Shown here in pieces: positions 24,332 through 32,587 of a stretch of 53,562 bases of DNA. The DNA comes from Oscillospiraceae bacterium (lineage in GTDB: Bacteria; Bacillota; Clostridia; Oscillospirales; Oscillospiraceae): positions 1 through 53,562 of the forward strand of contig JAGPMA010000010.1 in NCBI GenBank assembly GCA_018053145.1. The letters are read 5' to 3'. The notes under the pieces are model-generated. The model searched no databases. It was not told the DNA's origin and worked only from the letters and a program-made list of their open reading frames with translations. Made by a program: the position numbers and the translations under genes. Within the stretch, counting starts at the first letter, position 1, and each line of letters starts with the position of its first letter.

Positions 24332-25297
24332 TTGAAGCAGTGTTGCCCCTGTTCGAATTCAAAAAGCAAAAGCAAACCGGTTTTCAATCAAGAAGCAATG
24401 CCCGATTTGCCGATTTTCGATGCGGTTTTAGCTGAGATGAACAAACTTGCCGGAAAATATGCTTTTGTTAAGCTATCAGAATATGGCAGAAGCGTTATGG
24501 GAAAACCTTTGCTATATATCTGTGCCGGAAGCGGCACACGCCGCGTCTTTTACAGTGCATCGCACCATGCCAACGAATGGATTACAACACTCATACTATT
24601 AAAATATATGAATGAACTATTTGAAAAGGCTCAAAGCAATTCTCAAATCGGCAGCTTCAACGCAAAAGAGCTGCTTTCAAGAACTAGGCTCTGCTTTGCT
24701 CCGCTTGTAAATCCTGATGGTGTCGACCTTGTATTGGGAAAGCTTTCAAGCGGAATATACTATGACTCTGCAAAAACGATCGCCGATAACTATCCATTTA
24801 TACCGTTCACTTCCGGCTGGAAGGCAAATATTGAGGGAACGGATCTCAACCTTCAATATCCCGCGAACTGGCAAAAGGCAAAGCAAATAAAGTTTGAGCA
24901 GGGCTTTGTAAGCCCCGCACCCAGAGATTATGTTGGAAGCGAGCCTCTTGCTGCACCTGAAAGCCGAGCGCTTGCGGAGTTTACCCGTATCTCGAATCCG
25001 GAGACTATAATAGCTCTTCATACGCAGGGCAACGTCATCTATTGGAAATTTGCGGATTTCGAACCGGACGGCGCCTATGAGCTAGGTTTAAAGCTTGCTG
25101 CGGCAAGCGGATACGAGCTGTCTCAAACTCCGCCCATAAGCGACAATGCCGGCTACAAAGACTGGTTTATTCAGGACTTCAACCGCCCTGGTTACACTGT
25201 TGAGATGGGTTTGGGTGAAAATCCTCTTCCGCTTACTCAGTTTAATAGCATCTATTCCGCTATGGAGCCCCTGCTTTCGACAGCCGCATACGGCTAA
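24332..25297 (+). CDS. M14-family zinc carboxypeptidase (gamma-D-Glu-diaminopimelate endopeptidase-like)
   Basis: A 321-aa protein with the M14 zinc site: 'SASHHANEWI' (HxxE), 'PLVNPDGVDLV', 'GTDLNLQYPANW', the third ligand in 'IIALHTQGNVIYW', and the catalytic Glu in 'YTVEMGLGENPLP'. Relatives in Bacillota hydrolyse the gamma-D-Glu-mDAP bond of peptidoglycan peptides, often in spores. There is no signal peptide, and the N-terminus is Cys/Lys/Ser-rich ('CCPCSNSKSKSK'). The start is TTG 24332 with a GGAGG SD. Position among sporulation genes suggests a cortex or recycling role, which is inference. Confidence 0.9.
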   Translation: MKQCCPCSNSKSKSKPVFNQEAMPDLPIFDAVLAEMNKLAGKYAFVKLSEYGRSVMGKPLLYICAGSGTRRVFYSASHHANEWITTLILLKYMNELFEKAQSNSQIGSFNAKELLSRTRLCFAPLVNPDGVDLVLGKLSSGIYYDSAKTIADNYPFIPFTSGWKANIEGTDLNLQYPANWQKAKQIKFEQGFVSPAPRDYVGSEPLAAPESRALAEFTRISNPETIIALHTQGNVIYWKFADFEPDGAYELGLKLAAASGYELSQTPPISDNAGYKDWFIQDFNRPGYTVEMGLGENPLPLTQFNSIYSAMEPLLSTAAYG

Positions 25298-25301
25298 TTT
25301 G

Positions 25302-25404
25302 CAAATGAATTTATGTGCGTCCCGAATTTTAAAACCAATATCCCTGAGGTGTACGCAGGACTTCAGGCAAAAGCTTTGTTAAGGACGCACATAAAGCTCA
25401 TTTG
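25302..25404. other. Long, highly paired intergenic element (candidate structured RNA or bidirectional terminator)
   Basis: CAAATGA (25302-25308) pairs with TCATTTG (25398-25404), and TTTATGTGCGTCC (25310-25322) pairs perfectly with GGACGCACATAAA (25383-25395). Inside, CCTGAGGT can pair with ACTTCAGG (one G.U). It fills the gap between two convergent genes. Confidence 0.55.
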
Positions 25405-25413
25405 ATTATTGTT

Positions 25414-25842
25414 CTATTTTCTTCTAAAATTCGCGGAGATTTCGCTGAGCGCTTCTGACGCTTCCATTTGAAACTCATCATTTCGAGCGATGTCCCCAAG
25501 GGCAACAATACCGACAAGAATTCCATTATCGGTAACAGGTAATCGGCGAATTTGACTATTTCCCATTAGCTGCGCAGCCTTCTCCGTGTCTTCAAACGGC
25601 GATGCGGTCACAATATTGCGCGTCATTATTTCTCCAATTCTGACTTCTTGCGGATTTATATTGCCCGCAACACAACGAAGAACAATATCTCTGTCAGTTA
25701 CTATTCCCTTAAGTTTATTTTTTCCGTCACGTACCGGAAGCGAGCCTATGTTGTTTTGCTTCATTAGCCTTGCAGCGGCAATCACAGGCTCGTCTTCAGC
25801 AATGGAAATAACCCGTTCCGTCATTATTTCACTAATATTCAT
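25414..25842 (-). CDS. Tandem CBS-domain protein
   Basis: A 142-aa protein consisting of two CBS domains: 'ISEIMTERVISIAEDEPVI'...'GIVTDRDIVLRCVA' and 'IGEIMTRNIVTASPFEDTE'...'GIVALGDIARND'. Stand-alone CBS pairs bind adenosine nucleotides and act as energy or redox sensors. The target is unknown. ATG 25842 follows SD GGGAGG; upstream in-frame starts lack an SD. It resembles Bacillus YhcV/YlbB. Confidence 0.92.
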   Translation of the reverse strand: MNISEIMTERVISIAEDEPVIAAARLMKQNNIGSLPVRDGKNKLKGIVTDRDIVLRCVAGNINPQEVRIGEIMTRNIVTASPFEDTEKAAQLMGNSQIRRLPVTDNGILVGIVALGDIARNDEFQMEASEALSEISANFRRK

Positions 25843-26050
25843 GTTGTTTCCTCCCAATTTTGTCATTTGCCGTTCCGACAAAATAAGTATCGTCCTTGTC
25901 GGGCACAATTATTCGTCAAAAATTCAAAATTGAAGGGTATGACGCGTTTTCTTTTCAAACAGTCCAAAAAATTTTAACTTGGTTTTAGTCAACTCAATTA
26001 CATTATTAATATGAACGGCAGAATTTTAGCATTATTCTTTATCTGCCCCC

Positions 26051-27118
26051 TCATCCAAGCTCCTTTAATGCTGGAGCCGTCGCGTCAGCAAAGAGCCTTA
26101 CGGCATTGAGAGCCTCGCTAAGCGTATTCCCGTTGCTTCCGACCTCCAATATTATTGAGCCTGTTGTAAGGTGCTGATTATACCGTTCCTTTTTTAAAGC
26201 AATCGGACGTGCTAACGAAGGATATTTTGAAACAACTGCCGACTGGAGGTAAAGCGCAAATTTTAAATTTTCCTGCCAATTCGGATGCTCCAAGCCGTTT
26301 TCACCTGTTCCCACAAGAAGCATAAGCTGTGAGCTTGGCTTTCCGCTGCCCTCCGCAACTGTTTTGTAAACCACGTCTCCGTCCCCTATTGAATCTCTGT
26401 GGAGGTCAACAACAATCGAAATTCCGGGGTATTGCTCCAAATACTTTTCAATTGCCTCCTCACTTCTGGCGTAGCTACCGGTATAGCTTGGGAAGTCATA
26501 AATGTTTCTGTCATGTATAACAGAAATCCCATAGCTTTGATAGGATGCCGCAAGCTCATCTCCAACCCTGATAACGCTGTATTTGGAATCCTCAGTCCTG
26601 TAATTATCGGTAGGCAAATAATTATCCTCTGAGCTTGACGTATATGCCTCGCTTCCGTGTGTATGTATGATCAGCACCTGCGGCCCTTCTGACGCGAGCT
26701 TAACTGTTGTTCCCGCCGCGATAAGAGAATTAAGGTCAAGCTTATAGCTTGTATTGTTCGTAATAACCATACCGCCCTCAATTGTTGTTGGCAATATAAC
26801 AGGCGATTCTTCCGGCTCTGGCTGCGCAGTTTCCGGGACAAGCACCTCAGACGGAAAAGGTGCAAGTGAGGCTTCGGTAGCAGTTATTGCTGTTTGTCCG
26901 CCTTTTGAGGTTTGTTCGTCAATTGTTTCTACGTTTTCATTTTGGTTGAAAATGTCGTCAAGCCCGAGTTCCAAGCGCAATCCTGCAGTGCTAAGCTTAT
27001 TTTCTTCTAAAAATCGTTTCATCAGTTCCCTGGTTTGAGGGTTTATTGTCACTGAGTGTACAGCGTAAATGCCAGCAAATATCATTACAGCTGCCGCGAA
27101 GCCTTTTTTCAAGCTCAA
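26051..27118 (-). CDS. spoIIP: Stage II sporulation protein P
   Basis: SpoIIP is an amidase and endopeptidase that, with SpoIID and SpoIIM, degrades septal peptidoglycan so the mother cell membrane can engulf the forespore. One N-terminal membrane span (~4-22), a Glu/Thr/Pro-rich linker, then the catalytic domain: 'VLIIHTHGSEAYT' with zinc-site His, 'SIVVDLHRDSIGD', 'LMLLVGTGENG', and 'SIILEVGSNGNTL'. I start at TTG 27118 because SD GGAGGG lies ~6 nt upstream; this gives 355 aa. Expression in the mother cell under SigmaE is expected; CATAAAAT upstream might be a -10 element. Confidence 0.95.
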   Translation of the reverse strand: MSLKKGFAAAVMIFAGIYAVHSVTINPQTRELMKRFLEENKLSTAGLRLELGLDDIFNQNENVETIDEQTSKGGQTAITATEASLAPFPSEVLVPETAQPEPEESPVILPTTIEGGMVITNNTSYKLDLNSLIAAGTTVKLASEGPQVLIIHTHGSEAYTSSSEDNYLPTDNYRTEDSKYSVIRVGDELAASYQSYGISVIHDRNIYDFPSYTGSYARSEEAIEKYLEQYPGISIVVDLHRDSIGDGDVVYKTVAEGSGKPSSQLMLLVGTGENGLEHPNWQENLKFALYLQSAVVSKYPSLARPIALKKERYNQHLTTGSIILEVGSNGNTLSEALNAVRLFADATAPALKELG

Positions 27119-27554
27119 CTCATCCCTCCTCTCTCTTTTCGTAATTAATTTTATGCTTTCTTTCGTTTTTTGATACCCAAAAGCAAAGCATAAAATCGCA
27201 GTTTGTGAGCTGTTCAAAATGCCTGCAACGGCGAATAATGAATTTGAAAAGATTTACATAATGCAAAATTATTGACAACCTTCTTGCATATCACATGGCT
27301 CAAACCTATATTTCGATCAAAACGCACAAATTGTTTTGTCATGTCGCACACACAAGATTTTGTGCTTATCCATTGATAACACTAGATTTATTGCGTTCAT
27401 ATTGCGTGTATGTGAAGAATCAATTATTTTCAGCATGTCAATTTGTACAAATTCACACTTGATTTTTTTACACCAAAATGAAATAATTATGTCAGAATAT
27501 AAGAATACCGCAATTATCCCCTTTTTTATTTTTTTGTTAGAATAGGAGCGTGTT
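27119..27554. other. AT-rich divergent control region between spoIIP and the SleB-type gene
   Basis: No convincing ORF. It holds the spoIIP SD, a perfect 14-bp palindrome AATTTGTACAAATT (27440-27453), and an imperfect GCACAAA/TTTGTGC pair (about 27324-27365). Promoters for the two sporulation genes must lie here, but none is a clear consensus match. Confidence 0.5.
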
Positions 27555-28421
27555 ATGAAAAAACTAATAAAAACCAACATTTCCATAATATGCGCCATTT
27601 GCTTGATGTTTTGCACGATGGGTGGTTTCGCAAGTGCCGAAGTTACGACCGACGACGCTAATGAAGCGGTCTACAGTACGGTTCCCATCTACTTAAACGG
27701 TATAAAAATGACCGACGGTCTTTTCGTTAATGAAACCACATATATACCTCTCAGAGCTTATTTTAAAGCCATTGGAAATCAAGCCGATATCGCATGGAAT
27801 GAAGAAACAAATACAGCAACAATTACCGACAAGGGTCTTGTACTGGCAGTAACCGTGGGCAACCATTACCTCACAGTTAATGACCGTAACCTCTATCTGG
27901 CCAACGGAGCGCTTGTAATTGACGGGACAATATACCTTCCTATCCGAGAACTTGCAAAGCTTTATTCCGCGAGTGTTGAGTGGGATGCCGAATCTTCTTC
28001 AGTCAGCCTATGCTCGGACAATACCATTGTTATCGACAGCGCAACCAACTACTACAATGAGCAGGATTTATATTGGCTGTCTCGCCTTATAAATGCCGAG
28101 TCCGGAAACCAGCCTCTTGAAGGCAAAATTGCCGTTGGTGACGTTGTTCTTAACCGCGTTGCTAATCCCACCTGCCCCGATTCAATTTACGGCGTAATAT
28201 TTGACTCAAAATATGGCGTTCAATTTAGCGTTACTCAAAACGGTGGAATATATGAAGAGCCTAACGAAGAATCCGTCATTGCGGCAAAGATTTGTCTCGA
28301 GGGCTACAATCTCGTCGGTGATTCAATCTACTTTGTAAATCCAGAAGTTGGAGTGTCTTCATGGTTTGCTAAAACACGTGTGTTTGTAGCAACCATCGGT
28401 CAGCACGATTTCTACGCTTAA
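27555..28421 (+). CDS. SleB/CwlJ-type cell wall hydrolase with copper amine oxidase-like N-domain
   Basis: A secreted 288-aa protein. Signal peptide 1-28 ends near 'GGFASAE'. Residues ~43-155 are a copper-amine-oxidase-N-like domain ('VPIYLNGIKMTDGLFVNETT', 'IYLPIRELAKLY'), a common substrate- or surface-binding module in Clostridia. The C-terminal Hydrolase_2 domain has the catalytic Glu in 'RLINAESGNQPLEGKIAVG' followed by 'VLNRVANPTCPDSIYGVIF'. These enzymes cut spore cortex peptidoglycan during germination. Its usual partner YpeB is encoded 3 kb away on the other strand. Confidence 0.93.
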   Translation: MKKLIKTNISIICAICLMFCTMGGFASAEVTTDDANEAVYSTVPIYLNGIKMTDGLFVNETTYIPLRAYFKAIGNQADIAWNEETNTATITDKGLVLAVTVGNHYLTVNDRNLYLANGALVIDGTIYLPIRELAKLYSASVEWDAESSSVSLCSDNTIVIDSATNYYNEQDLYWLSRLINAESGNQPLEGKIAVGDVVLNRVANPTCPDSIYGVIFDSKYGVQFSVTQNGGIYEEPNEESVIAAKICLEGYNLVGDSIYFVNPEVGVSSWFAKTRVFVATIGQHDFYA

Positions 28422-28454
28422 TTGTAGACTTAAAAGAAAAATCATGTTATTATT

Positions 28455-28487
28455 CGGGGTGTATCTAAAGATACGCCCCGTTGATTT
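28455..28487 (+). terminator. Terminator after the SleB-type gene
   Basis: CGGGGTGTATC pairs with GATACGCCCCG (one G.U) around TAAA, then TTGATTT. Confidence 0.8.
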
Positions 28488-28513
28488 ATTCGCAGAATAT
28501 TCGGAGGAACTCT

Positions 28514-29215
28514 ATGCAGCAGATTTTAAAAAACGGATTTGGGACTCTTCGTCTGCCGTTTACGGATGAAATGTCCGAGCGTTTTCAAAAATACTACGAC
28601 TGCCTTACAGAAAAAAACGCCGTTATGAACCTAACTGCCATAACAGGCATGGAGGATACCGCCCGGCTGCACTTTCTCGACTGCGTTGCTCTTTGCTCTA
28701 TTTATGATTTTTCAGGCGCATCCATCATTGACGTCGGAACCGGCGCGGGCTTCCCGGGGCTTCCGCTTAAAATCGCTGTTCCAGACATTTCTCTTACTCT
28801 GCTTGACAGCCACAAAAAACGAGTGGCATTTTTAGAGGAAAGCTGCCGTATGCTCAAACTAACGGATGTCACCTGTATAAGCCAACGAGCCGAGGAAACA
28901 GCTTCCGACATCGGTGGAAGCTTTGACATTGCTGTTTCCCGGGCCGTAGCACGTCTTAACATACTTTGCGAGCTGTGCTTGCCCTTTGTGCACGTCGGGG
29001 GAGTGTTCATAGCCATGAAGGGTCCCGATTGTTCAGAGGAGCTTGCAGAGGCATTAAAAGCGATATCAATATTGGGTGGAAATGCCCCCGAAATAAAAAA
29101 ATACACAATTCCGGGCACCGATATCGTCCATAGCGCCGTTATCATTCAGAAGATTAAGACCACACCTCCAGAATACCCTCGTCAATTCGGAAGAATTAAA
29201 AAAGCCCCCCTGTAA
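28514..29215 (+). CDS. rsmG: 16S rRNA (guanine527-N7)-methyltransferase
   Basis: RsmG (GidB) methylates G527 of 16S rRNA. The 233-aa protein shows 'NAVMNLTAITG', the SAM-binding 'DVGTGAGFPGLPLKI', 'TLLDSHKKRVAFLEE' and 'DIAVSRAVARL'. ATG 28514 follows SD GGAGG; the frame opens earlier but overlaps the terminator stem. It is not next to parA/parB here, unlike many genomes. Confidence 0.96.
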   Translation: MQQILKNGFGTLRLPFTDEMSERFQKYYDCLTEKNAVMNLTAITGMEDTARLHFLDCVALCSIYDFSGASIIDVGTGAGFPGLPLKIAVPDISLTLLDSHKKRVAFLEESCRMLKLTDVTCISQRAEETASDIGGSFDIAVSRAVARLNILCELCLPFVHVGGVFIAMKGPDCSEELAEALKAISILGGNAPEIKKYTIPGTDIVHSAVIIQKIKTTPPEYPRQFGRIKKAPL

Positions 29216-29311
29216 TAGCCACTGCTATCTTCGCATACCTCAAGTAGAAACTTTTTCGAAAACTGTTTGGTATAAATAATTAAATTAGCTTAACGAAAGG
29301 AAAATATTCTT

Positions 29312-29617
29312 ATGTCAGTTATCACAGTTACAAGCCAGAACTTTGAAACAGAAGTAGTTGCCTCCGAAAAACCCGTTCTAATAGACTTTTGGGCAAGTTG
29401 GTGCGGCCCCTGCCGTATGCTCTCCCCTGTTGTCGATGAGCTTGCCGAAGAGCGTACCGATATTAAAGTCGGTAAAATTAATGTCGATGAAGAGCCCGAG
29501 CTCGCAGGGCGTTTCGGCGTGATGAGCATACCCACACTTGTCGTTTTAGTCGGCGGAGAGATTAAAAACAAATCCGTAGGAGTCATTCCAAAGGAAAAGA
29601 TTCTTGAACTGCTTTAA
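29312..29617 (+). CDS. trxA: Thioredoxin
   Basis: A 101-aa classical thioredoxin with active site WCGPC (residues 30-34), 'VLIDFWASW' before it, and the cis-Pro loop 'VMSIPTLVVL'. It reduces protein disulfides. SD GAAAGG precedes ATG 29312. It is followed by a strong terminator and so is monocistronic. Confidence 0.97.
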   Translation: MSVITVTSQNFETEVVASEKPVLIDFWASWCGPCRMLSPVVDELAEERTDIKVGKINVDEEPELAGRFGVMSIPTLVVLVGGEIKNKSVGVIPKEKILELL

Positions 29618-29670
29618 ATATTTCAGCAGCCCGATGTAATAAATATTTAAAAAAGCTTGCTATCATTTTT

Positions 29671-29708
29671 CAAGAGGGTATTTAGATTGTTTTCTAAATA
29701 CCCTCTTG
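29671..29708 (+). terminator. Terminator after trxA
   Basis: 16-bp perfect stem: CAAGAGGGTATTTAGA (29671-29686) with TCTAAATACCCTCTTG (29693-29708), followed by ACTTTTCTT. Its end overlaps the -35 of the next promoter. Confidence 0.9.
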
Positions 29709-29758
29709 ACTTTTCTTGCTCTTAGAAGTAAATTTTGTTTAGGTATAACTCTAAACAA
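29706..29758 (+). promoter_or_regulatory. Promoter and palindromic operator of the sdpR-like operon
   Basis: TTGACT (29706-29711), 17-nt spacer, TAAATT (29729-29734). Directly downstream TTGTTTAG (29735-29742) and CTAAACAA (29751-29758) form an inverted repeat with an 8-nt spacer, as expected for an ArsR-family dimer site. Confidence 0.7.
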
Positions 29759-29773
29759 GAAAGGGTGGTGTCT

Positions 29774-30055
29774 TTGAGTTTTCCGGAAACCTTTAAGGCT
29801 CTGGCCGATCCCGTTCGGCGTGAAATCCTAATTATGCTCAAGCAGGGTAAAATGTCGGCCGGAGAAATCGGGCAGGCCTTCGACATGACGGGCGCTACAA
29901 TTTCATACCACCTTTCACAGCTAAAAAAGGCGAAGCTCGTAACCGAAAGTAAGCAAAAAAATTATGTATATTATGAGCTTAACACCTCCGTTTTCGAGGA
30001 GGTTATGCTCTGGTTTTCTCAATTCGGAGGTAGCAAAGATGAAACCGAGAAATAA
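29774..30055 (+). CDS. ArsR-family regulator, SdpR-like
   Basis: A 93-aa winged-helix repressor: 'FKALADPVRREILIMLKQG', recognition helix region 'FDMTGATISYHLSQLKKAKL', wing 'ESKQKNYVYYELN'. No Cys metal site is present. I start at TTG 29774 because AAGGGTGGTG matches the anti-SD sequence just before it. The next gene is an SdpI-like membrane protein, overlapping by 17 bp, so by analogy with Bacillus SdpR/SdpI this is an autorepressor sequestered by its membrane partner. Confidence 0.88.
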   Translation: MSFPETFKALADPVRREILIMLKQGKMSAGEIGQAFDMTGATISYHLSQLKKAKLVTESKQKNYVYYELNTSVFEEVMLWFSQFGGSKDETEK

Positions 30056-30692
30056 CGTTCAAATAATTCTATCCACCATCGTATGTCTTGTCCCTATTGT
30101 GCTGACGCTTGCCCTGTATAAAAAGCTTCCTGAGCAGGTTCCAATACACTTCGACATGAACGGCGTCCCGGATAATTACGCATCAAAAGCGATTGCGGGC
30201 TTCCTGTTCCCCGTTCTTCTTGCCGCATTTAATGTGTTTGTACATTTCATGATGAACTCTGACCCGAAAAAGCAAAACGCCAACAAAATCATACGACTTG
30301 TCGGCTTCTGGATCTTTCCTGTTGTATCGTTAATTACTGTTCCCATGACGCTTTTCAAGGGTCTTAATTACGACGTACCTGTAGTTACCATTTGCACCGC
30401 TATGATCGGTCTTTTGTTTTTGATAATCGGCAACTACCTCCCCAAAAGCCGACAGAGCTATACTGTTGGTATAAGACTTCCGTGGACACTGGACAACGAG
30501 GAAAACTGGAACAAAACGCATCGTTTTGGTGGCTTTGTTTGGGTGCTCGGCGGGCTTGTTGAAATTGTCAGCGCTTTTGTAAGAAGCTATAGTATTCAAT
30601 TTGCCGTAATTGCGCTGGTCGTAATTCTTCCGATAGCCTATTCTTATCTGCTATTTCGCAAACAAATCAAAGATAAGGAGCCCAAACAATGA
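30039..30692 (+). CDS. SdpI-family membrane protein (DUF1648 plus SdpI)
   Basis: A 217-aa protein with about six membrane spans. The N-terminal DUF1648 motif is 'LPEQVPIHFDMNGVPDNYAS'. The SdpI region contains 'IGNYLPKSRQSYTVGIRLPW' and 'NWNKTHRFGGFVWVLGG'. In Bacillus, SdpI gives immunity to the SdpC toxin and relays the signal to SdpR. No sdpC-like toxin is visible here, so the trigger is unknown. ATG 30039 follows GGAGG; it overlaps the regulator and the next gene (ATGA). Confidence 0.92.
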   Translation: MKPRNNVQIILSTIVCLVPIVLTLALYKKLPEQVPIHFDMNGVPDNYASKAIAGFLFPVLLAAFNVFVHFMMNSDPKKQNANKIIRLVGFWIFPVVSLITVPMTLFKGLNYDVPVVTICTAMIGLLFLIIGNYLPKSRQSYTVGIRLPWTLDNEENWNKTHRFGGFVWVLGGLVEIVSAFVRSYSIQFAVIALVVILPIAYSYLLFRKQIKDKEPKQ

Positions 30693-31099
30693 ATAAAATA
30701 ATTGCATCATTCGCAGCTATCGTTCTCCTGCTTTCCTTAGCTGCCTGTTCCTCAAGCAAATTAGCTGACATTTATAAGGAGGATGAGGTAAGCACCCGCG
30801 CCAAAAGTGTTGTGGACACCATAAACACGTTGGATTACGACGCTGTTGTGGCCGTGCTGCGCGAGGATTTACAAAGTCAAATCACCTCCGAAAGCTTAAA
30901 GAGCGCTTGGGGTCCGCTATTAGACGAGGCCGGTGCTTTCAAAGAATACAAAACTGTTGTTACATATGGCCAGAAGGATAAAGCGACCGAGGAAGACTAC
31001 GCTGTTTGCGTGCTTGTCTGCACATACGAAAACGCGAGCCGGACCTTCACGATTTCTATGGATAAAGACCTCGAAATCGTTGGTTTATATATGAAATGA
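30689..31099 (+). CDS. DUF3887-type lipoprotein
   Basis: A 136-aa lipoprotein: signal 'IASFAAIVLLLSLAACSSS' with lipobox LAAC. The mature part 'VVDTINTLDYDAVVAVLRED'...'SAWGPLLDEAGAFKEYKTV' fits DUF3887. It shares ATGA with the SdpI-like gene, so it belongs to the same operon. Function unknown; I infer an extracellular sensor or accessory to the SdpI-like protein. Confidence 0.85.
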   Translation: MNKIIASFAAIVLLLSLAACSSSKLADIYKEDEVSTRAKSVVDTINTLDYDAVVAVLREDLQSQITSESLKSAWGPLLDEAGAFKEYKTVVTYGQKDKATEEDYAVCVLVCTYENASRTFTISMDKDLEIVGLYMK

Positions 31100-31114
31100 G
31101 GCAATAACCCCATT

Positions 31115-31149
31115 AAGAAGCGCTGTCACCGTTGTGACAGCGCTTCTTT
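31115..31149. terminator. Bidirectional terminator between convergent operons
   Basis: 15-bp perfect stem AAGAAGCGCTGTCAC/GTGACAGCGCTTCTT with loop CGTT. Confidence 0.93.
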
Positions 31150-31153
31150 GCGT

Positions 31154-32512
31154 CTATATTGTCAGGGTCCCATTCTCGTCCTCAAGAAGTATGAAAATCT
31201 TCTCCTGTTCGCCAGTAGCGGCGTTCACATAAATTAAAAACCTCTGTTCGTTCGCGTCTTGACAATTGAATTCGTAGCAAAGAATTTCATTATCACCGGC
31301 GCTGGGGATTATTGTTTTTTCTGTTCCTGTGATGCTAATATCACTTGGGACCTTTTCTTTTGCCGACTCAATGGAGACCACTGCGGTGGGAAGCTCGCGC
31401 TGCTTGTGGGATTTTAAATAGCCTATGGCTTCAAAGCTTTGTACAGAACCGTCGTCCATTGCAATTCCGACCTTTATTAGGTCAGGATAGCAAACCACGT
31501 CGTTATCGACATATGCGAAATTTGCCGTTAGGATATTGTTGTTTATCATATAGTAGCTCTCGCGCATACTGTCGTAACCCTTGCGCTCCAAAAACTTCTT
31601 TGCTGCATCCACTGCTTCCTTTGCGCTCAATATTGATTGTTCAGCAAGCCTTGAGCCGATAATCTGATAGACTACTCCGCCCTGCTTACTGACGGTAATT
31701 CGCAAAACGTCTTGCTTTATCTTAGTTTCATAGCAAAACGATGGAATATCACCTGCCAATTCTCCCACCGGATAGACTTGCTCAGGTCTCACACCGAGAA
31801 ATTGTCCCACGACCTGCCGACCGGCGGAAATATCAATTTCGTCCAAGCCTTCAAGCATAACGGGTTTCACCCCTTCAGGGTGCTCGGAAAAGGGACCGTC
31901 ATATATCAGCGTCGGTACCTCGGGGAATTCCTGCTCAACCGAGCTCATCCCGTCACCAAGCGTCTGCGGAAGCGCTTCGTCTTCGTTTTTATCGAAGTTT
32001 TCAACTGTTTGGGCATATTCTTCTATGCTGATTAGGCCGCTCCCAAGCTCGTTTTGCATGGAATTGAAATTCTGCGCCAGCAATGAAGCTGTTTCCGAAA
32101 GAGCGCGAAGGTTGTCCTTTTCTTCCTGAGAAAAGCTCTCTCCTCGAGCGGCTTTTCTGGATAGCGCATATGCATAGTCCCCAACCCTTCCGATGAAGCC
32201 TGCGGTTTTTTCTAGCCCTGTTGACGAAAACGGCAGTATACTCAGCGCCATTTTTGCTGTTTCCGCTTTCCCGAACACCTCGGTGCAGACCGCTCCAGCC
32301 ATCGAGGGCGAGGTTACTAACAGGCTTTTTTGAAGTGCGGTATCCATATCCGCAACACCCGAAACCAGCTCCGCAAAGGCGTGGCGGTAATTTGCGGAAA
32401 TATAAAGCTCATCTTGATCCGCACGTTGGCGCGTAACTATAGCAAAAGCTACAGCGCTGATGGTAACTATGGAAAGCAACGAAATCATTGTAATTGCTGT
32501 TCTTTTTTTCAT
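31154..32512 (-). CDS. ypeB: Germination protein YpeB
   Basis: YpeB is a spore membrane protein needed for localisation and stability of the cortex hydrolase SleB. The 452-aa protein has an N-terminal span (~5-25), the helical YpeB N domain, and C-terminal PepSY-like repeats ('SAKEAVDAAKKFLERKGYD', 'YCYETK'-like sheet regions, 'YEFNCQDANEQRFLIYVNA'). Length matches the family (~450). In Bacillus sleB-ypeB is one operon; here the SleB-type gene is separate and divergent. Its SD (AAGGGG) lies inside a hairpin. Confidence 0.92.
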   Translation of the reverse strand: MKKRTAITMISLLSIVTISAVAFAIVTRQRADQDELYISANYRHAFAELVSGVADMDTALQKSLLVTSPSMAGAVCTEVFGKAETAKMALSILPFSSTGLEKTAGFIGRVGDYAYALSRKAARGESFSQEEKDNLRALSETASLLAQNFNSMQNELGSGLISIEEYAQTVENFDKNEDEALPQTLGDGMSSVEQEFPEVPTLIYDGPFSEHPEGVKPVMLEGLDEIDISAGRQVVGQFLGVRPEQVYPVGELAGDIPSFCYETKIKQDVLRITVSKQGGVVYQIIGSRLAEQSILSAKEAVDAAKKFLERKGYDSMRESYYMINNNILTANFAYVDNDVVCYPDLIKVGIAMDDGSVQSFEAIGYLKSHKQRELPTAVVSIESAKEKVPSDISITGTEKTIIPSAGDNEILCYEFNCQDANEQRFLIYVNAATGEQEKIFILLEDENGTLTI

Positions 32513-32513
32513 A

Positions 32514-32561
32514 CTAAAACACCCCTTATGTGCCTATTCTTACACAAAAGGGGTGTTTTAG
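32514..32561 (-). terminator. Terminator-like hairpin carrying the ypeB SD
   Basis: CTAAAACACCCCTT (32514-32527) is perfectly complementary to AAGGGGTGTTTTAG (32548-32561), loop 20 nt. On the minus strand the second arm holds AAGGGG, 9 nt before the ypeB ATG. Confidence 0.7.
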
Positions 32562-32587
32562 TTATGTTAATTTTTTGTTAGACTGGC

